64,000 bases of DNA from NCBI RefSeq assembly GCF_010093595.1, contig NW_022985469.1:322307-386306 (forward strand), given 5' to 3'. Position 1 is the stretch's first letter. Each line of letters starts with the position of its first letter. The stretch comes from Mytilinidion resinicola. Its lineage: Eukaryota; Ascomycota; Dothideomycetes; Mytilinidiales; Mytilinidiaceae. A program made the translations under genes and the position numbers. Under the pieces are notes generated by a model. That model saw only the letters and a program-made list of their open reading frames with translations, ran no database searches and had not been told where the DNA came from. Positions 23,554 through 35,812 of the stretch are shown here, one piece after another.

Positions 23554-24923
23554 ACTCGCTGCGACTATTCTACTGCTCTGCTCTCGACGACCCGGACACC
23601 TCGAGTACCGTTTCCTTCAGTGCGTTTCATTTCGTGTTAATTTTTCATACTGGTTCATCTGTCATAGCTAGCGAGGTGCGCGCGGTCTGCTCGATCATTT
23701 GCTCTATTACCTTTCGGGCGTCCTGCCTCTACTACCAGCGTTGGCGGTCGGGTCGGAGCTTTTTGAGGTTCTGTTTTGGCTTCTGGCAAGAGGCGGGCTA
23801 GGTCTTCTCGACGTAGCCTTTGCCGTCGCCTGGTTTGGCGCCGGGAATCGGGCTATTTTCTTCCTTCGTGGTCTCATCCTTTCCTCGCTGCATCTACGGA
23901 TGGATGGTGAGGCAGTGGTTGCGCAGTGGAGACGGATGCCCGGTGAGGGCAAGGTGATAGTGGAATGTATAGTGTATAAGCAGGACTTTTGCGATTACTT
24001 TCGACATGTACTCTAGAGAAAATTCAAAAGTCTTGCGGGATGGGTTCGGTTCCTGTCATGTAAACTGAATAGATGAGAGTGAAGCCTGGGTTGTTACCTG
24101 GCCAAGTCTTGGAGTTGTCAGTTGCTAAATCGTAGGACGACATGATTTATAGTTCAACCCGCTCTTACATAGGCGTTCCCCCGAGCAATAAGTGACAGTC
24201 GACGAATCTGTATTCTACCTGCAAACTTTACGTACTTTAAATACAGACACATTCTGGGCTTGCATATAGACACATTCGCATACACTTGCCTACCATCGCT
24301 TGAGCTTCTCTGGCAGGCTACCAAACATCGCAAAGCGACAGTTTTGGCAAGCCTGATAGCTCTCAGGTCACCTCAGGCAAGAGTGGACTGCCACTGTACT
24401 TTTGTATGTAACGGAGCCTCGTGGTTGTTAAGTTATCCGATATGCGGCACAGGCTTGGCATTTGGGATGGGGAATGTGATGGCGCGGGTAGATCGGCCGC
24501 AGCATTCTATTCGTACCTGAACACCTGCCACTCTGCGTGGCGCAACTCTCCAACATCAACACCACGGCAGCCTTCATCGTCGTATCGGCCTCGCCACCAT
24601 CTACAGAGCTTCTCAAATTTCTCAGTCTGTCCTTTAACTTCACATCCTGCACTGCCAGCTTTTTGCGACCCCACGTTTGAAGCTCGCCGGAGCTAGCTCC
24701 CGGCCTACCTTCCATCCTGTCTCGGGACCGTCATAGCTGCCAGGCTGCCTACAGCGCTTCCCCACTCCATCAGGACCCGGTTTGCCTCAGTTGAACAGCG
24801 ACCTCTACACTCCTACGCTTCGTATACGACTATCAGCGATACCGGCCCCAGTTGCAGCTTCCAGTACCGCTTCGACGCCTCTCCAGTAGAGCGATTCGCC
24901 GCGGGTATCGAACACATCCAGGC
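23554..24923. other. Intergenic between two plus-strand housekeeping genes
   Basis: 3' region of the DUF2433 gene followed by the promoter and 5' UTR of the NPC1 gene. No gene-like ORF, RNA gene or repeat recognised. Confidence 0.45.
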
Positions 24924-27900
24924 ATGAAGAATGCCATTACAACATGGCGAGCGGTAGCTGCTGCTCTGTTTGCTCTCCCACTTGCGACCGTCTTCGCTGA
25001 TGCCGACCTCACCAACAAACACGAGAAGGGGAGATGTGCTATTAGAGGACATTGCGGTAGTGAAGGCTTCTTTGGGCCGAAGTTGCCTTGCCCGGACAAT
25101 GGGCCCGCCGAAACACCAGATGCAGACTTGAAGAAGACACTGATTGAGGTGTGTGGTGATGCGTGGTCGGATACCGATGTGTGCTGTAACGCCGAGCAGG
25201 TGAGTTCCCGCTTCACCCATCTTGAACATCGCGTCCTGACTGTACTAGGTTGAAGCACTCCAGTCGAACCTAAAACGCGCCGAGGGCATCATCTCAGCAT
25301 GTCCTGCATGTAAAGCGAACTTCTTCAACCTGTTCTGCACGTTCACTTGCTCCCCCAACCAATCACTCTTCATCAATGTCACCGACACCAAACCAAAGGG
25401 CGACAAATTCGTGGTCACAGAGTTGAACCATTTTGTATCGAACGATTACGGGTCGGAATTCTACAACAGCTGCAAAGATGTCAAGTTCGGAGCCACGAAC
25501 GGCAACGCTATGGATTTCATTGGAGGAGGCGCAAAGAACTATACGCAATTCCTCAAGTTCCTCGGCGACAAAAAGTTCCTCGGAAGCCCCTTCCAAATGA
25601 ATTTTCCCCGACCAAACAAGACCGAATACCCAGATATAGTGCCCATGGACAAGACGGTCCGCAGCTGCAACGATACTGACGAAACATACCGATGTGCTTG
25701 TGTTGATTGTGGCGGATCTTGCCTGGATCTACCTGAGGTTACCGCAAATAAGGCATGTTACGTTGGGCTCCTGCCATGTCTGTCATTCGCCGTAGTCATT
25801 GTCTACTCCGTCTTCATCGGTCTTCTTGTCATTGCCGTTTCTGGCCACGTCTGGTACGCGAAGCACTCGAGGCACAAGGCCGAACGATTACGGCTGCTCC
25901 AAGATTTAGACCCAAGCGATGATGAGGATGAGGGAGATATGGTACATAACGTCTCGATGATGGATAGGCCGACGAAACATTACTTCCTCAACACTGCTCT
26001 CGACAAGGCCTTCAGCAAACTCGGCTATGTCTGCGCTCGCTACCCGGCCATTACTATCGTCACTAGCTTTCTCGTCGTCGTACTGATGAGCTTGGGGTGG
26101 TTGCGATTCACTGTGGAAACAGACCCAGTGCGACTCTGGGTTGCGCCGAACTCTGCTGCCGCGCAAGAGAAAGTGTTCTTCGATGATAACTTTGGACCAT
26201 TCTTCCGCGCCGAGCAAGCCTTCCTCGTCAATGACACTCATAAGTCTGGACCGGGGCCAGTGATGAGTTACGACACTCTGGCATGGTGGTTTGACGTCGA
26301 AAATCGAGTCCAGCGCTTGCGGTCCTACGAGAATGGAGACACCTTCCAGGACGTTTGTTTCCGGCCAACTGGGGATGCTTGCGTAGTGCAGTCCCTTACA
26401 CAATATTTCCAAGGAGACTTCGCGCACATTAACCCAAAGAATTGGCAAAAGCAGATCTCGGATTGTGCGAATACCCCAACGGATTGCCTACCTGAGTTCC
26501 AGCAACCTCTGGATCCCAAAATGCTCTTTGGAGCCTACAACGAGAGTGTCATTGATGCAAAAGCTATCATTGTCACCTGGGTCGTCATTAACCACGCCGA
26601 GGGCACTGAGGAAATACAGCGCGCGGCGGATTGGGAGGATAGTCTCAAGAGCTTAATGCTTGCTGTTCAAGCAGAGGCTAGGGACCGAGGTTTGAGACTC
26701 TCTTTCAATACCGAAGTCAGCCTAGAGCAAGAGTTGAATAAATCGACGAATACGGATGCGAAGATCGTGGTCATCAGCTACATCATCATGTTCATCTATG
26801 CCTCCTTGGCCCTTGGGTCCACCACGCTGACGGTCAAATCCGTGTTGGGCAACCCGTCAACCGCCTTGGTCCAGTCCAAATTCATGCTCGGTGTTGCTGG
26901 TATCCTCATCGTTCTCATGTCCGTATCAGCCTCCGTGGGTCTATTTTCCGCAGCCGGCATCAAGGTCACGTTGATCATCGCTGAAGTCATCCCCTTCCTC
27001 GTCCTTGCGGTTGGAGTGGATAACATCTTCCTCATCGTCCACGAATTCGAACGCGTCAATATTAGCCATCCCGAAGGAACCGTTGCAGAACGAGTTTCGA
27101 GAGCTCTAGGCCGGATGGGACCTAGCATCTTACTGTCTGCATTGACCGAGACTGTGGCTTTTGCCATGGGAGCTGCGGTTACCATGCCTGCTGTTCGCAA
27201 TTTTGCAGCTTACGCCGCAGGAGCTGTGTTCATCAACGCTCTCTTGCAGATAACCATGTTCGTGGCTGTGCTGTCTCTCAATCAAACCCGCGTGGAAGCA
27301 AATCGTGTGGACTGCTTCCCCTGCGTGCGTGTCAAGCGATCAGATTCTAGCTATCTGGGCTACGCCGGTGGTGAAGAAGGGAGTCTGCAACGATTCATCC
27401 GGAAGGTTTATGCACCAGCCCTCTTAGGCAAGAAAGCTAAAGTCGCCATTCTCACCATCTTCCTTGGTTTCTTCGCAGCTGGACTTGGCTTATTCCCAGA
27501 GGTCGAACTTGGGTTGGATCAGCGAATTGCCATCCCGACCGACTCTTACCTCATTCCGTATTTCAACGATCTTTACGACTACTTCGATGCCGGACCTCCT
27601 GTCTATTTTGTTACCAAGGAATTGAACATCACTGAACGAGTACACCAACAGGAGCTTTGTGCACGATTCTCTACTTGCCAAGAGACGTCGTTAGCGAACG
27701 TACTTGAGCAAGAGCGAAAACGGCCGGAAGTCTCGTACATCGCAGCATCGGCTGCAAATTGGATCGACGACTTTTTCTACTGGTTGAAACCGTCGAACGA
27801 AGAATGCTGTGTTGATGGATCTAAGCCATGCTTCGACGGGCGCGATCCCGCCTGGAACTTCACTCTCTCGGGGATGCCTGAAGGGGAGGAGTTCATCTCT

Positions 27901-28862
27901 TATCTAACCCGCTGGATCGAGGCCCCCACAACAGCTGAATGTCCCCTCGGTGGAGCGGCGCCTTATAACAACGCGCTCGTCATCGACGACAAGCGGCTTA
28001 CGATTCCCGCATCTCATTTCAGGACATCACACACGCCTCTACACAGCCAGCGCGACTTCATCGCGGCATACACTGCCGCCCGCCGCATCGCCTCTGACAT
28101 CTCCAAGAACACAGGGACTGAAGTGTTCCCTTACTCCAAATTCTATATCTTCTTCGACCAATACACCACCATCGTCAAGGTCGCCGGCACCCTACTCGGC
28201 TCCGGCCTGGCTATGGTCTTCGTCCTCAACACCGTGCTCCTCGGCTCAATACAGACGGCTCTCGTTGTCACTGTTACTGTGGCCATGATTGTCACCGATA
28301 TCATCGGCACTATGGCTCTTGCGGGTGTCTCCCTCAATGCCGTCTCTTTGGTCAACTTAATCATCTGCCTCGGCATCGGCGTCGAGTTCTGCGCTCATGT
28401 CGCTCGCGCTTTCACCTTCCCGTCCCGCGCTGTCATGGAGCGCGCGCCACGAAACAAATTCCGCGCCCGAGACGCAAGGTCCTGGACCGCACTCGTGAAT
28501 GTAGGCGCGAGTGTCTTCAGCGGTATCACAGTCACCAAACTCCTCGGCGTGTGCGTGCTTGCATTCACACGCAGCAAGATCTTCGAGATCTACTACTTCC
28601 GCGTCTGGTTGGCGCTAGTAGTGTGGGCAGCTACCCACGCGCTAATCTTCCTCCCCGTTGCATTGAGCTTATTTGGAGGCAAAGGTGAGTCTTCTTCCCT
28701 GCCTAGTCCAACCCCAGGGAAATGTGGATTTGCTGACGCTGAAATTGTGATGTAGGTTACGTAGACCCGGAGTCTGATGGGGGCTTGGAGCAGGATTTGC
28801 GGAGTCGACAGTACCCGAGTCTGCTCAATGACGATGAGTATGATTATGATTCGGATGATTAA
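24924..28862 (+). CDS. NCR1: NPC1/Ncr1-type sterol transporter
   Basis: Niemann-Pick C1 family protein; in the known members it moves sterol from the vacuolar/lysosomal lumen into the limiting membrane. Exons 24924-25199, 25249-28684, 28756-28862; 1272 residues. The ATG at 24924 gives a signal peptide (AVAAALFALPLATVFA), so the upstream in-frame ATG at 24852 was not used. The Cys-rich N-terminal sterol-binding domain (residues ~25-260) contains KANFFNLFCTFTCSPNQS. The first membrane helix (~268-290) is SFAVVIVYSVFIGLLVIAV. The sterol-sensing domain (~600-760) contains LVLAVGVDNIFLIVHEFER. The C-terminal MMPL-like helices start near 1066 and include SLVNLIICLGIGVEFCAHVA. The last exon encodes a short acidic tail (DDEYDYDSDD). 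Two introns, 49 and 71 nt. Confidence 0.96.
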
Positions 28863-29580
28863 GGGGATCAGAAGAGAGTGGAGAAGGGTGTAGGATTGTG
28901 TATTATGAGATAGCGCTTTTTGGATAAGAATGATATCGATATTCAAGTGAATGTGAAATCTTCACTGTGCGGTGTAATGGATTGGTGTGAAGCTAAGGGT
29001 TTGAAAACCCCCTAAGAAGGCCAACGAGATGTCAAATTCCAAGCTTCTATATTATTTTAAAGCTTCCATGACACTGTATATAAGGCTCCAGTAACTTATG
29101 AAAATTGGAATAGCACTACAGTACTAAGACATAAGTTTGGGCACTCCTTGCGACTACTTAGGGCACCCTAATAGGCTTTCAGGACTCCAAATATAATATA
29201 AAGTTCAACGTGGTGAAAATTAGACTACCTTTTGTTGAAGCTAATACCTACTGAGGTATTCTTCACAGTGGTGTTGAGCGAGCAAAAGCGAAGCCGGAGC
29301 AGTAATATTGCGTGTCCCCAGAATTATGACCTAGTACTGTATCACTTTTTGAGGCCTGGATTGGAGAGTTGCTCTACAATTACAGGACATAGCTTGATAC
29401 CATTGTGTACATGATGTATGTGGTTTCTCGACGTTTCTGTGCATACCTTCGAGTTAGCCAATCAAGGTATAGTCTAATGCCAAGACTGATCTCTGGAGAG
29501 GCGTCCCCGCAGAAATCCGTTGCCTAATCGTCACCCCGTCCCTCGTTTCTGTTCGAATTGGTGAGACACAACACGCAAAT
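28863..29580. other. AT-rich intergenic region
   Basis: Noticeably AT-rich around 29030-29260. Short ORFs only; no identifiable gene. May hold decayed mobile sequence, but no repeat or inverted ends were found. Confidence 0.4.
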
Positions 29581-30798
29581 ATGCCAACCGATAAGATGAA
29601 GCCAATGTCCAAAATACACCTGCCGCCCGTCGATGAAGACGAGCCTTTGATCGACACTACTGAGGCTATGCAGCTCCGCTCCAAAAGAACCGACCGACTG
29701 CAACGTAGACAGCAGAAAAAGAGCAAGAAAGCTGCTGCAATTCCTCAACCAACCAGTTTCCTAGACCTCCCAGCCGAGATCTTTGTAGAGATCCTCTGCT
29801 ACCTGCATCCGAGCGATGTCTTCAAGCTGTCACGCAGCGGAAGAACCCTACATCGCCTCGTCTCCCACCACGCCAACTTCATTGCTCAAAACATCATCGA
29901 CTGGAGGTATCCCATCCTGATGAAATGCTTCCCAAAGCCCGTGCCACTAGGCCAGGTGGACCCAGAATTGCATCCCGCACTTCTCGCCGGGAAACGTCAG
30001 GATATGCTGAATATCCACAAGAAGCCGTATCAGCACATCAAGTCCCCGAACCAGCACGAGATCTGCACGTGTCTTACTTGTATACTCGCATGGAACAATC
30101 TCTGTCTCGTCGTCGACCTCGCACACTGGCAACCGAACCTCTCGCAACGGAAGCCAATCTCGATGATCCCGCGCGGTCAATCACCGCAATGGAACATAGA
30201 CCTCGTGAACTCCAACGCCGAAATTGTGAGAAACGCTATCAAGAGCCAGCTATGGTACGCTCGCATCTTGGAGCAGCATCTCGCCACCACCACGAAAACC
30301 ATCTGGCGCACGCATAAGCATGACACCCTCAAAGGCGATGGGCCCGTCTTCCAACTGACCGCGGAGGACATCTCTACCGAGACGGACGCGTTTATGGGAC
30401 GGGACGGTCCGGAGTCGTTTGAGTTCCCGTATCATCGCGATAACTACTACGCTTTGGGGTCGTATCTGCCGAATAGGAGATTTGAGAAGAGTACTGGAGT
30501 TTGGCATTATTACCCGCTGGATCAGCATTCAAGAGACTTGGAGTGGGTGGCGAAACACAGCGCCAGGAGCACTGGTACCGATGGCCCTCGATCCATAAAA
30601 GAGAATGAATCTTCCCAGCGTGAGGCGGAGTGGGAGTCGACGATGGCTAGCCTAAGGGACCTCGGGTTCACCGACGATGTGCGGAACACCACTATAGTGA
30701 ATGAGGCGAAGGGGAACATGAGTAGCGCTTATGATACTGTAATGGCTCTCGAGTCGCATGGCGTCTACAAACGGGATCGGAGAAACTTGTTGTTCTAG
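29581..30798 (+). CDS. F-box protein with UBA-like C-terminus
   Basis: Single exon, 405 residues. A basic N-terminus (RRQQKKSKKA) precedes an F-box at about residues 58-105 (FLDLPAEIFVEILCYLHPSD, VFKLSRSGRTLHRLV), the Skp1-binding motif of SCF ubiquitin ligases. The middle (105-330) includes a CTCLTCILAWNN Cys cluster and has no named domain. The last ~45 residues (ASLRDLGFTDDVRNTTIVNE, AKGNMSSAYDTVMAL) resemble a UBA-type three-helix fold, which would bind ubiquitin. Likely a substrate receptor in protein turnover; the target is unknown. ATG 29581 is the first in frame; ATGs a few codons later would also serve. Confidence 0.85.
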   Translation: MPTDKMKPMSKIHLPPVDEDEPLIDTTEAMQLRSKRTDRLQRRQQKKSKKAAAIPQPTSFLDLPAEIFVEILCYLHPSDVFKLSRSGRTLHRLVSHHANFIAQNIIDWRYPILMKCFPKPVPLGQVDPELHPALLAGKRQDMLNIHKKPYQHIKSPNQHEICTCLTCILAWNNLCLVVDLAHWQPNLSQRKPISMIPRGQSPQWNIDLVNSNAEIVRNAIKSQLWYARILEQHLATTTKTIWRTHKHDTLKGDGPVFQLTAEDISTETDAFMGRDGPESFEFPYHRDNYYALGSYLPNRRFEKSTGVWHYYPLDQHSRDLEWVAKHSARSTGTDGPRSIKENESSQREAEWESTMASLRDLGFTDDVRNTTIVNEAKGNMSSAYDTVMALESHGVYKRDRRNLLF

Positions 30799-30824
30799 CC
30801 TACGATTTGTAGAGCTGAGTCGAT

Positions 30825-32176
30825 CTATGATAACCGCTGTTCCACCCAATCCACCTGTGCTTGATAGTACTGCGTCACAAAGTCCATGTCCTTCGCTAGA
30901 ACAAAGCCATGCGGTAGCCCAGGGTACACCTTCAGCGTGGTATCGACACTTTGATTGTGGTTAGCTGAGTTGGTGTGGTGGCTCTATAAATTTGGCTTAC
31001 CCATCGTTCTTCAACGCCTCTGCGTACGCCAGTCCTTCGTCCCGGAGCGGATCCATGCCACCGACTTGAATGACTACTTCCATTAGCACGGAAAAGTTCG
31101 CACCAATGCTCTGTGAAGAGAACATACGAGCAGGAGGTAACGCAGCGTGTGTCGCTGCAAGCAATGGATTTGCCCGTACATCGGGTCCGCCTTCGGGATA
31201 GTATTGATCTTTGCCGTAGCCGTTAGCTATCTTCACCACACGACGAAAATAGCGGGAAAGCGTTACCCCAAAACCAAACCATCATGTTCCCGTTGATAGT
31301 AGGCGCCTCCGCGTTCTGGACATAGCTGTTCAACTCGTACTTATCGTGCGGAAACTGCTTTGGATGACATGTGACGGGTATGTTAAGTAGCTGCCCTATC
31401 ACACCGTTGAGAGCGTCTTCTTCGCGCAGCTCAATGGCAATACTTGCGGCCTATGTTGTTACAGCCCCTGGTTTTGAAAGGGAAGTGGAGTGACTTACTA
31501 TACTTGCGCCAGCACTGCTTCCGCCCAGTATCACTTTTTTCGGGTCGATCTTGAGCTGTGTCGCGTTCTTGATGATCTGGATACCCATTAGTGCAAGAAG
31601 TGTATCTGTAGGTTTTGCAACGGCTCACCCAGTGGTACGCGTCGTAGCAATCGTTGAAAGCAGTTGGGAACTTATGCTCTGGTGCTCTACCACTCATCAA
31701 TCACCATCCAGAAAACGCTCGAGTAGCAATCTCACCTTCGAAAATCAACACTGATGACCGCCATACCATTCCGCACGCAAACAGTTCTCGCCATCGCGTT
31801 CTCCGAATCGTGTCCGCCAACCACAAACCCTGCCAACACCATTAAATCTTACCCAGATCTCCGCGACATAGGAGCTCTCACCTCCCCCATGACACACAAA
31901 CAGCAGCGGTAACACTTCATCTATATTGCTTTCCGGCCTCCAAACCCTCAATTCTACTTCCGTCCCATCACGTGTCGGGATCATCTCGTGCGTAATGCTG
32001 AAGCCGTCCACAGGCACACACGCCGAATACGAGGCGCGAGTGCCGCCCCAATTGCCTCGAAACTCATCCATAGTCGTGTACGTCCATATCTTCTTGAACG
32101 CTGCGTTGACGCCGGGGATGAGGGGTGCGAAGTCGGGGTTTACGGTGGAGAGGTGGGCGTATTGGAGGGTGGACAT
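30825..32176 (-). CDS. Alpha/beta hydrolase, HSL-type esterase/lipase
   Basis: Eight exons: 32176-31882, 31829-31736, 31686-31629, 31576-31499, 31450-31267, 31226-31128, 31073-31001, 30948-30825; 334 residues. Family marks: oxyanion motif HGGG followed by FVVGG, nucleophile elbow GGSSAGAS, acid in QVGGMDPLRDEGLAYAEAL, catalytic His in YPGLPHGFVLAKD. These place it in the hormone-sensitive-lipase group of serine esterases (short-chain esters, possibly xenobiotic or lactone substrates). No signal peptide, so cytosolic. The introns are 40-54 nt; the 40-nt one (31266-31227) is near the lower limit for fungi. It ends 26 nt after the convergent F-box stop codon. Seven introns in 1 kb of coding sequence is high for this window. 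Confidence 0.9.
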
Positions 32177-32777
32177 GATTGGGACTTGGGGATTCGATTT
32201 TGAATGAATAGGGGGAAATGGAAGATGCGTGTATGACTAGAGTATATTATAGATTCGTGCATAGGATGTGGATTGTATCTTTAAAGTCGGAGGTGTTGGA
32301 CGGAATCCGGAATGATGGTGGTCCCGATGGGGTTTAGCCGCGGCTTTGGATGAAGTGGTTTTTGCGGTGCCCTGTCTACACCCACCTTCAATGTACACGA
32401 TGCTTGCTGGACACTTGATTTAACGTTTTTGGATCGCGGGACTTCTTTTGGGTCATGGATTCAATCATATGCAGAGCGCCTCTGGATTCTGGAGCCGAGG
32501 CTGGCTAGCGTGACGGTGAAAGGCGACGCTTTTTTCTTTACCCTCGAGAAGAGCAGCTTCCACATTTCTCATTTCATCATTATATCAACTTACGATTCAT
32601 TCAAGTATGCATGCTTAATTTTAGGGTATGGAAGCTGTTACTTTAAGAGCTACAGGTTCAATCTTACAAAAGGTTAAAATCAGAAAGCCATTGAACTCAG
32701 CGCATCAAACCCAACGAACTCCTAATATCATACACAGACATGTAAACCGCATGCCAAGATTAAGGTCCATCTTCCTT
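32177..32777. other. Intergenic
   Basis: Promoter side of the esterase gene (minus) and 3' side of the small gene ending at 32778. Short ORFs only. Nothing recognised. Confidence 0.4.
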
Positions 32778-33386
32778 CTACGCCCCAGCAACCGCCTGTA
32801 CAACCTCAGCAACCGCCTCTATCTGCGTCTTACTTACAGCCTTCGCCGCCATCGCGCTCAACACCACTAACTCCACAAACCGCTCATCACACGCGACAAG
32901 CACCTCCAGCCTCTTCTCTCCAAGCCCCGGGATCCCCGCCGACTTCAACCGCGCCAACTTGCTTCCCGAACCCGTACACAGCTCGAACCCGCTCCCGGTC
33001 ATCTTACTAACCTTCCACTTCAGCTTGCCAAACGGGTAATGCTCGAGGTTGAAATCCCCAGAAAGCTGGCTCATCTTCATGCGGATCGGTTCGCCGCGCA
33101 AGTTGAGGTCGGTGGTAGAAGTGAGAGAGTGGAAGTTTGCGTTGCCGATCATGCTGCTGGGGTGCGGGTGGGGGATGCCGCGGTAGACGAGGAGGTTGCG
33201 TTTTGTGCCTTCGAGGGTGACGATGGAGTAGAGAAGTGGTGCGCTGATTGGGTCGCCGGCATGGTGGATGAGTGTGATGTTTGCGTCTTTCGGCGATGTG
33301 CGGACGGAGAGCACGCGCGAGGGGGGGTTGCTGGGGGGTTGGATTGAGGAGATGCTGGAGAAGAGGCGGGATTTGAGACTGCTCAT
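32778..33386 (-). CDS. Small conserved-looking protein of unknown function
   Basis: Single exon, 202 residues. A Ser/Pro-rich start (SSISSIQPPSNPPSRVLSVR) precedes a mainly beta-strand-like body (DANITLIHHAGDPISAPLLY, RNLLVYRGIPHPHPSSMIGN, FELCTGSGSKLARLKS). The end is an Ala/Val-rich helix (VVLSAMAAKAVSKTQIEAVA). The strand pattern and the run 'type of change, GNA.FHS' recall tubby/LURP-like lipid-binding proteins of fungi, but this is a weak structural impression. Coding bias and length support a real gene. Confidence 0.7.
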   Translation of the reverse strand: MSSLKSRLFSSISSIQPPSNPPSRVLSVRTSPKDANITLIHHAGDPISAPLLYSIVTLEGTKRNLLVYRGIPHPHPSSMIGNANFHSLTSTTDLNLRGEPIRMKMSQLSGDFNLEHYPFGKLKWKVSKMTGSGFELCTGSGSKLARLKSAGIPGLGEKRLEVLVACDERFVELVVLSAMAAKAVSKTQIEAVAEVVQAVAGA

Positions 33387-34112
33387 GGTGGATAGTGTGA
33401 TGGGAGGCGTGTTATTCTCGAGAGAGGTATAGTTGGACTTTGATGGTGGAATTGAAAGGTGATGTCGTCGTTGAAATTGAGTTTCTTCATCGTATATGTA
33501 TATACGTCTTTCTACTGCTTACACTGACTATCTGGTAGTGGATATGACGTAATCCAAGCATTGTACGACTTGCAAGTCTCTAGAATACTTCGGGGATTCC
33601 GGATCTTCACGGTGGCTCGTTGGCACGGTCCATTCTACTTTATTACTTTCACTACGTCTTACAATCCAGTAAATACCTACTACTGGTGCAGCCTTACCGC
33701 GCCCTTGCATGGAAATTGTTCCAAGAAGTATGCAGCTCGCAGGAACCTACTTTTATTAGTAATTTTCGTATGGCGGTGTCAGCTCCCAAGAGTTAAATTT
33801 CTTTGTTGTTCTTGCTGCGCCCCGGACTTCTAAACCTCCACTGATGTAGTATGCAGATCGTCGCGAACTATGCCGCAATAGGCGTCATGCAGCGCTCTAC
33901 GGTATACTATAGGGAGCTTCTATTCTTAGTAGGGCGAACTCCCATTGCATCCTCAGGACGCTCAAAAACCGGGCGCCGCTCTTCTTTTCTATGTCATCAA
34001 CATTTTCTCAAATCAACGGGTCTCACGTGTTATGTTGTATTGCGTGTCAAAGCCCGCCCCTGATTCATAACGCATACGAAATTTCTTAATTAGGCAAAAC
34101 GCTGCGCTTAAC
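33387..34112. other. Promoter region between a small gene and the Zn2Cys6 regulator
   Basis: The flanking genes diverge here. Contains GGGATTCCGGATC near 33592, related to the AATTCCGG-type motif in promoters of the neighbouring cluster. No gene recognised. Confidence 0.4.
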
Positions 34113-35607
34113 ATGCCAGGCGTCCCCTCAGGCCGAGGGTGTGATGGTTGTCGCAAGCAAAAGAAAAAGGTTCCAGCGGCGTATAATCCCAAAAGCAAGT
34201 TAGCGTATTCATCGACTGATTGCGTTGTAGTGCGACCAGATAAAGCCCACATGCTCGCGGTGCAGACGCCTCCAACTCACCTGCATCGGCTCCGGGGAGC
34301 GCCGTTTCAAATTCCACCAGCAGATGGTCATTTTAGGATCTACACGACCCAAGACGGTCCAGCGGCCTGTTACTACGGTCAGCGAGATCCCACGGAGTCC
34401 CAGCAGCAGCGTGACGACGACGGCAGCCAGTGCGTTCGTCTCCGTGCTGGAGGTAACGGACCTGCGGTTTGACCTAACCTATTTTGGGACTTTTCTTAGA
34501 GATATTCCGAGTCGGCTAGGTTCGAATAGTGCCTTGGATGCTTCTGTAAAGGCTGTCACGATTGCTCATCGGTCGATCCACACGCGGCGGCAGTCGTGGG
34601 AGTTGTACGATGCATATGTTGATGCGCTGAAAACGCTAAGGATCTGCTTAAATGAACACGATAAGTCCCAGACGCCAAATACACTATGTGCCATCTACCT
34701 CATAATGATATGCCAAGTCAGCTCCCACTTGCCCATATCCCTCGAAACACTCCACTGACGTCCCATCCAGGGCTGGATCGGCCAACGCGACGACCAGTTC
34801 ATGGGCCACGGCGAAGCCGTCACCCACCTGCTCAACGAAGCCGCCTTCGAAGACTGGCGCGGCACTTTCGAGAAAGAAATGCTCCTCGCGCTCTGCGTCG
34901 TCCTGATCGCCGAAAGCTTTGACAACCCCCGAATCCGTCTCGACACCCTCCTATGGACCCTCACAATGGCCTACGGGCCCCCACGGCCCAACGAAAACAT
35001 CAGTCTCTACAAGCTAGCCAAGATCCCAACCTACCTCCGGGACCCCCTTACCCACTTTCTCGAAATGAAGACGTTGTACCGCGACATCCTCATTGATTTG
35101 CCTAAGTTACATAGCGCACAGACGAGGCTCGCTGCGCTGCCGGGGAAGTTTCACGCGCAAGCGCAAGCGCTCTACGGGACCATTGCGGCCTTAACAGTAA
35201 TCTTGAACGCTGCACTGCGCGCGTTTGATCCCTATGATGTAGCGCTAGGCGAAGACGCGGCCATGTTCCACAGGGACATTTTGTTGCTCGCGGAAGAAGC
35301 AAACCCGTATAGACCTTTGGCAGCTGGGTATATGCCACTATGCCTCGTCTCGTTGTGGGGGGCCTCGACGGACGCGGTAGATAGGGTTGTGGTGGAGCAA
35401 TTGCTCGCGGACTACCAAACGGACTTTGAGGATGCGCGGTGGACGGATATGGCGAGGTGGTTGAAGGGGAGATTGAACCGGATTCGGAGGATTGCGGCAA
35501 TGGTTGTCCAGCAAAGGGCTCTTGGTGGCTGTTATGAACCGGTGGATGCAGATGGGGCGGATTTGGGAGAGGCGGTTGGGGGAGGGAGGCAGTGTTGTGT
35601 TATGTGA
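34113..35607 (+). CDS. Zn(II)2Cys6 transcription factor with C-terminal CaaX-like box
   Basis: Exons 34113-34169, 34231-34716, 34771-35607; 459 residues. The first intron (61 nt) splits the zinc cluster, which reads CDGCRKQKKK then CDQIKPTCSRCRRLQLTC, i.e. CX2CX6CX6CX2CX6C, complete. Behind it is the short basic region RRFKFHQQM and a Ser/Thr linker. The rest is a helical regulatory domain typical of fungal factors (LDASVKAVTIAHRSIHTRRQ, YDAYVDALKTLRICLNEHD, FLEMKTLYRDILIDLPKLH). Odd: the protein ends RQCCVM, which fits a CaaX prenylation box, unusual for a DNA-binding factor. It stands at the left end of the metabolic gene block and is a natural candidate for its pathway regulator (inference from position). 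Confidence 0.9.
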
Positions 35608-35812
35608 GTTTCTTGATATAAGACGCCTTACAACCTGTCGTAAGCGCTGGAATGTTTCAAGGCCTTGTTGATACCCCCACTCATCGTGTGTTGTACAGTA
35701 CTTTAGACTTCGTCATTTTACTATTGCTTAGAAGGACCTTTAGAAACCAACAAGTATTCTACTCATGTTCTATTCTACACGGGTTGGAAAATTGCGCCCT
35801 CAAGATTCTCAG

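Noticed and set aside
25906..26448. 180-codon ORF antisense to the NPC1 gene
   Set aside because: Lies wholly within a strongly conserved coding exon; antisense shadow.
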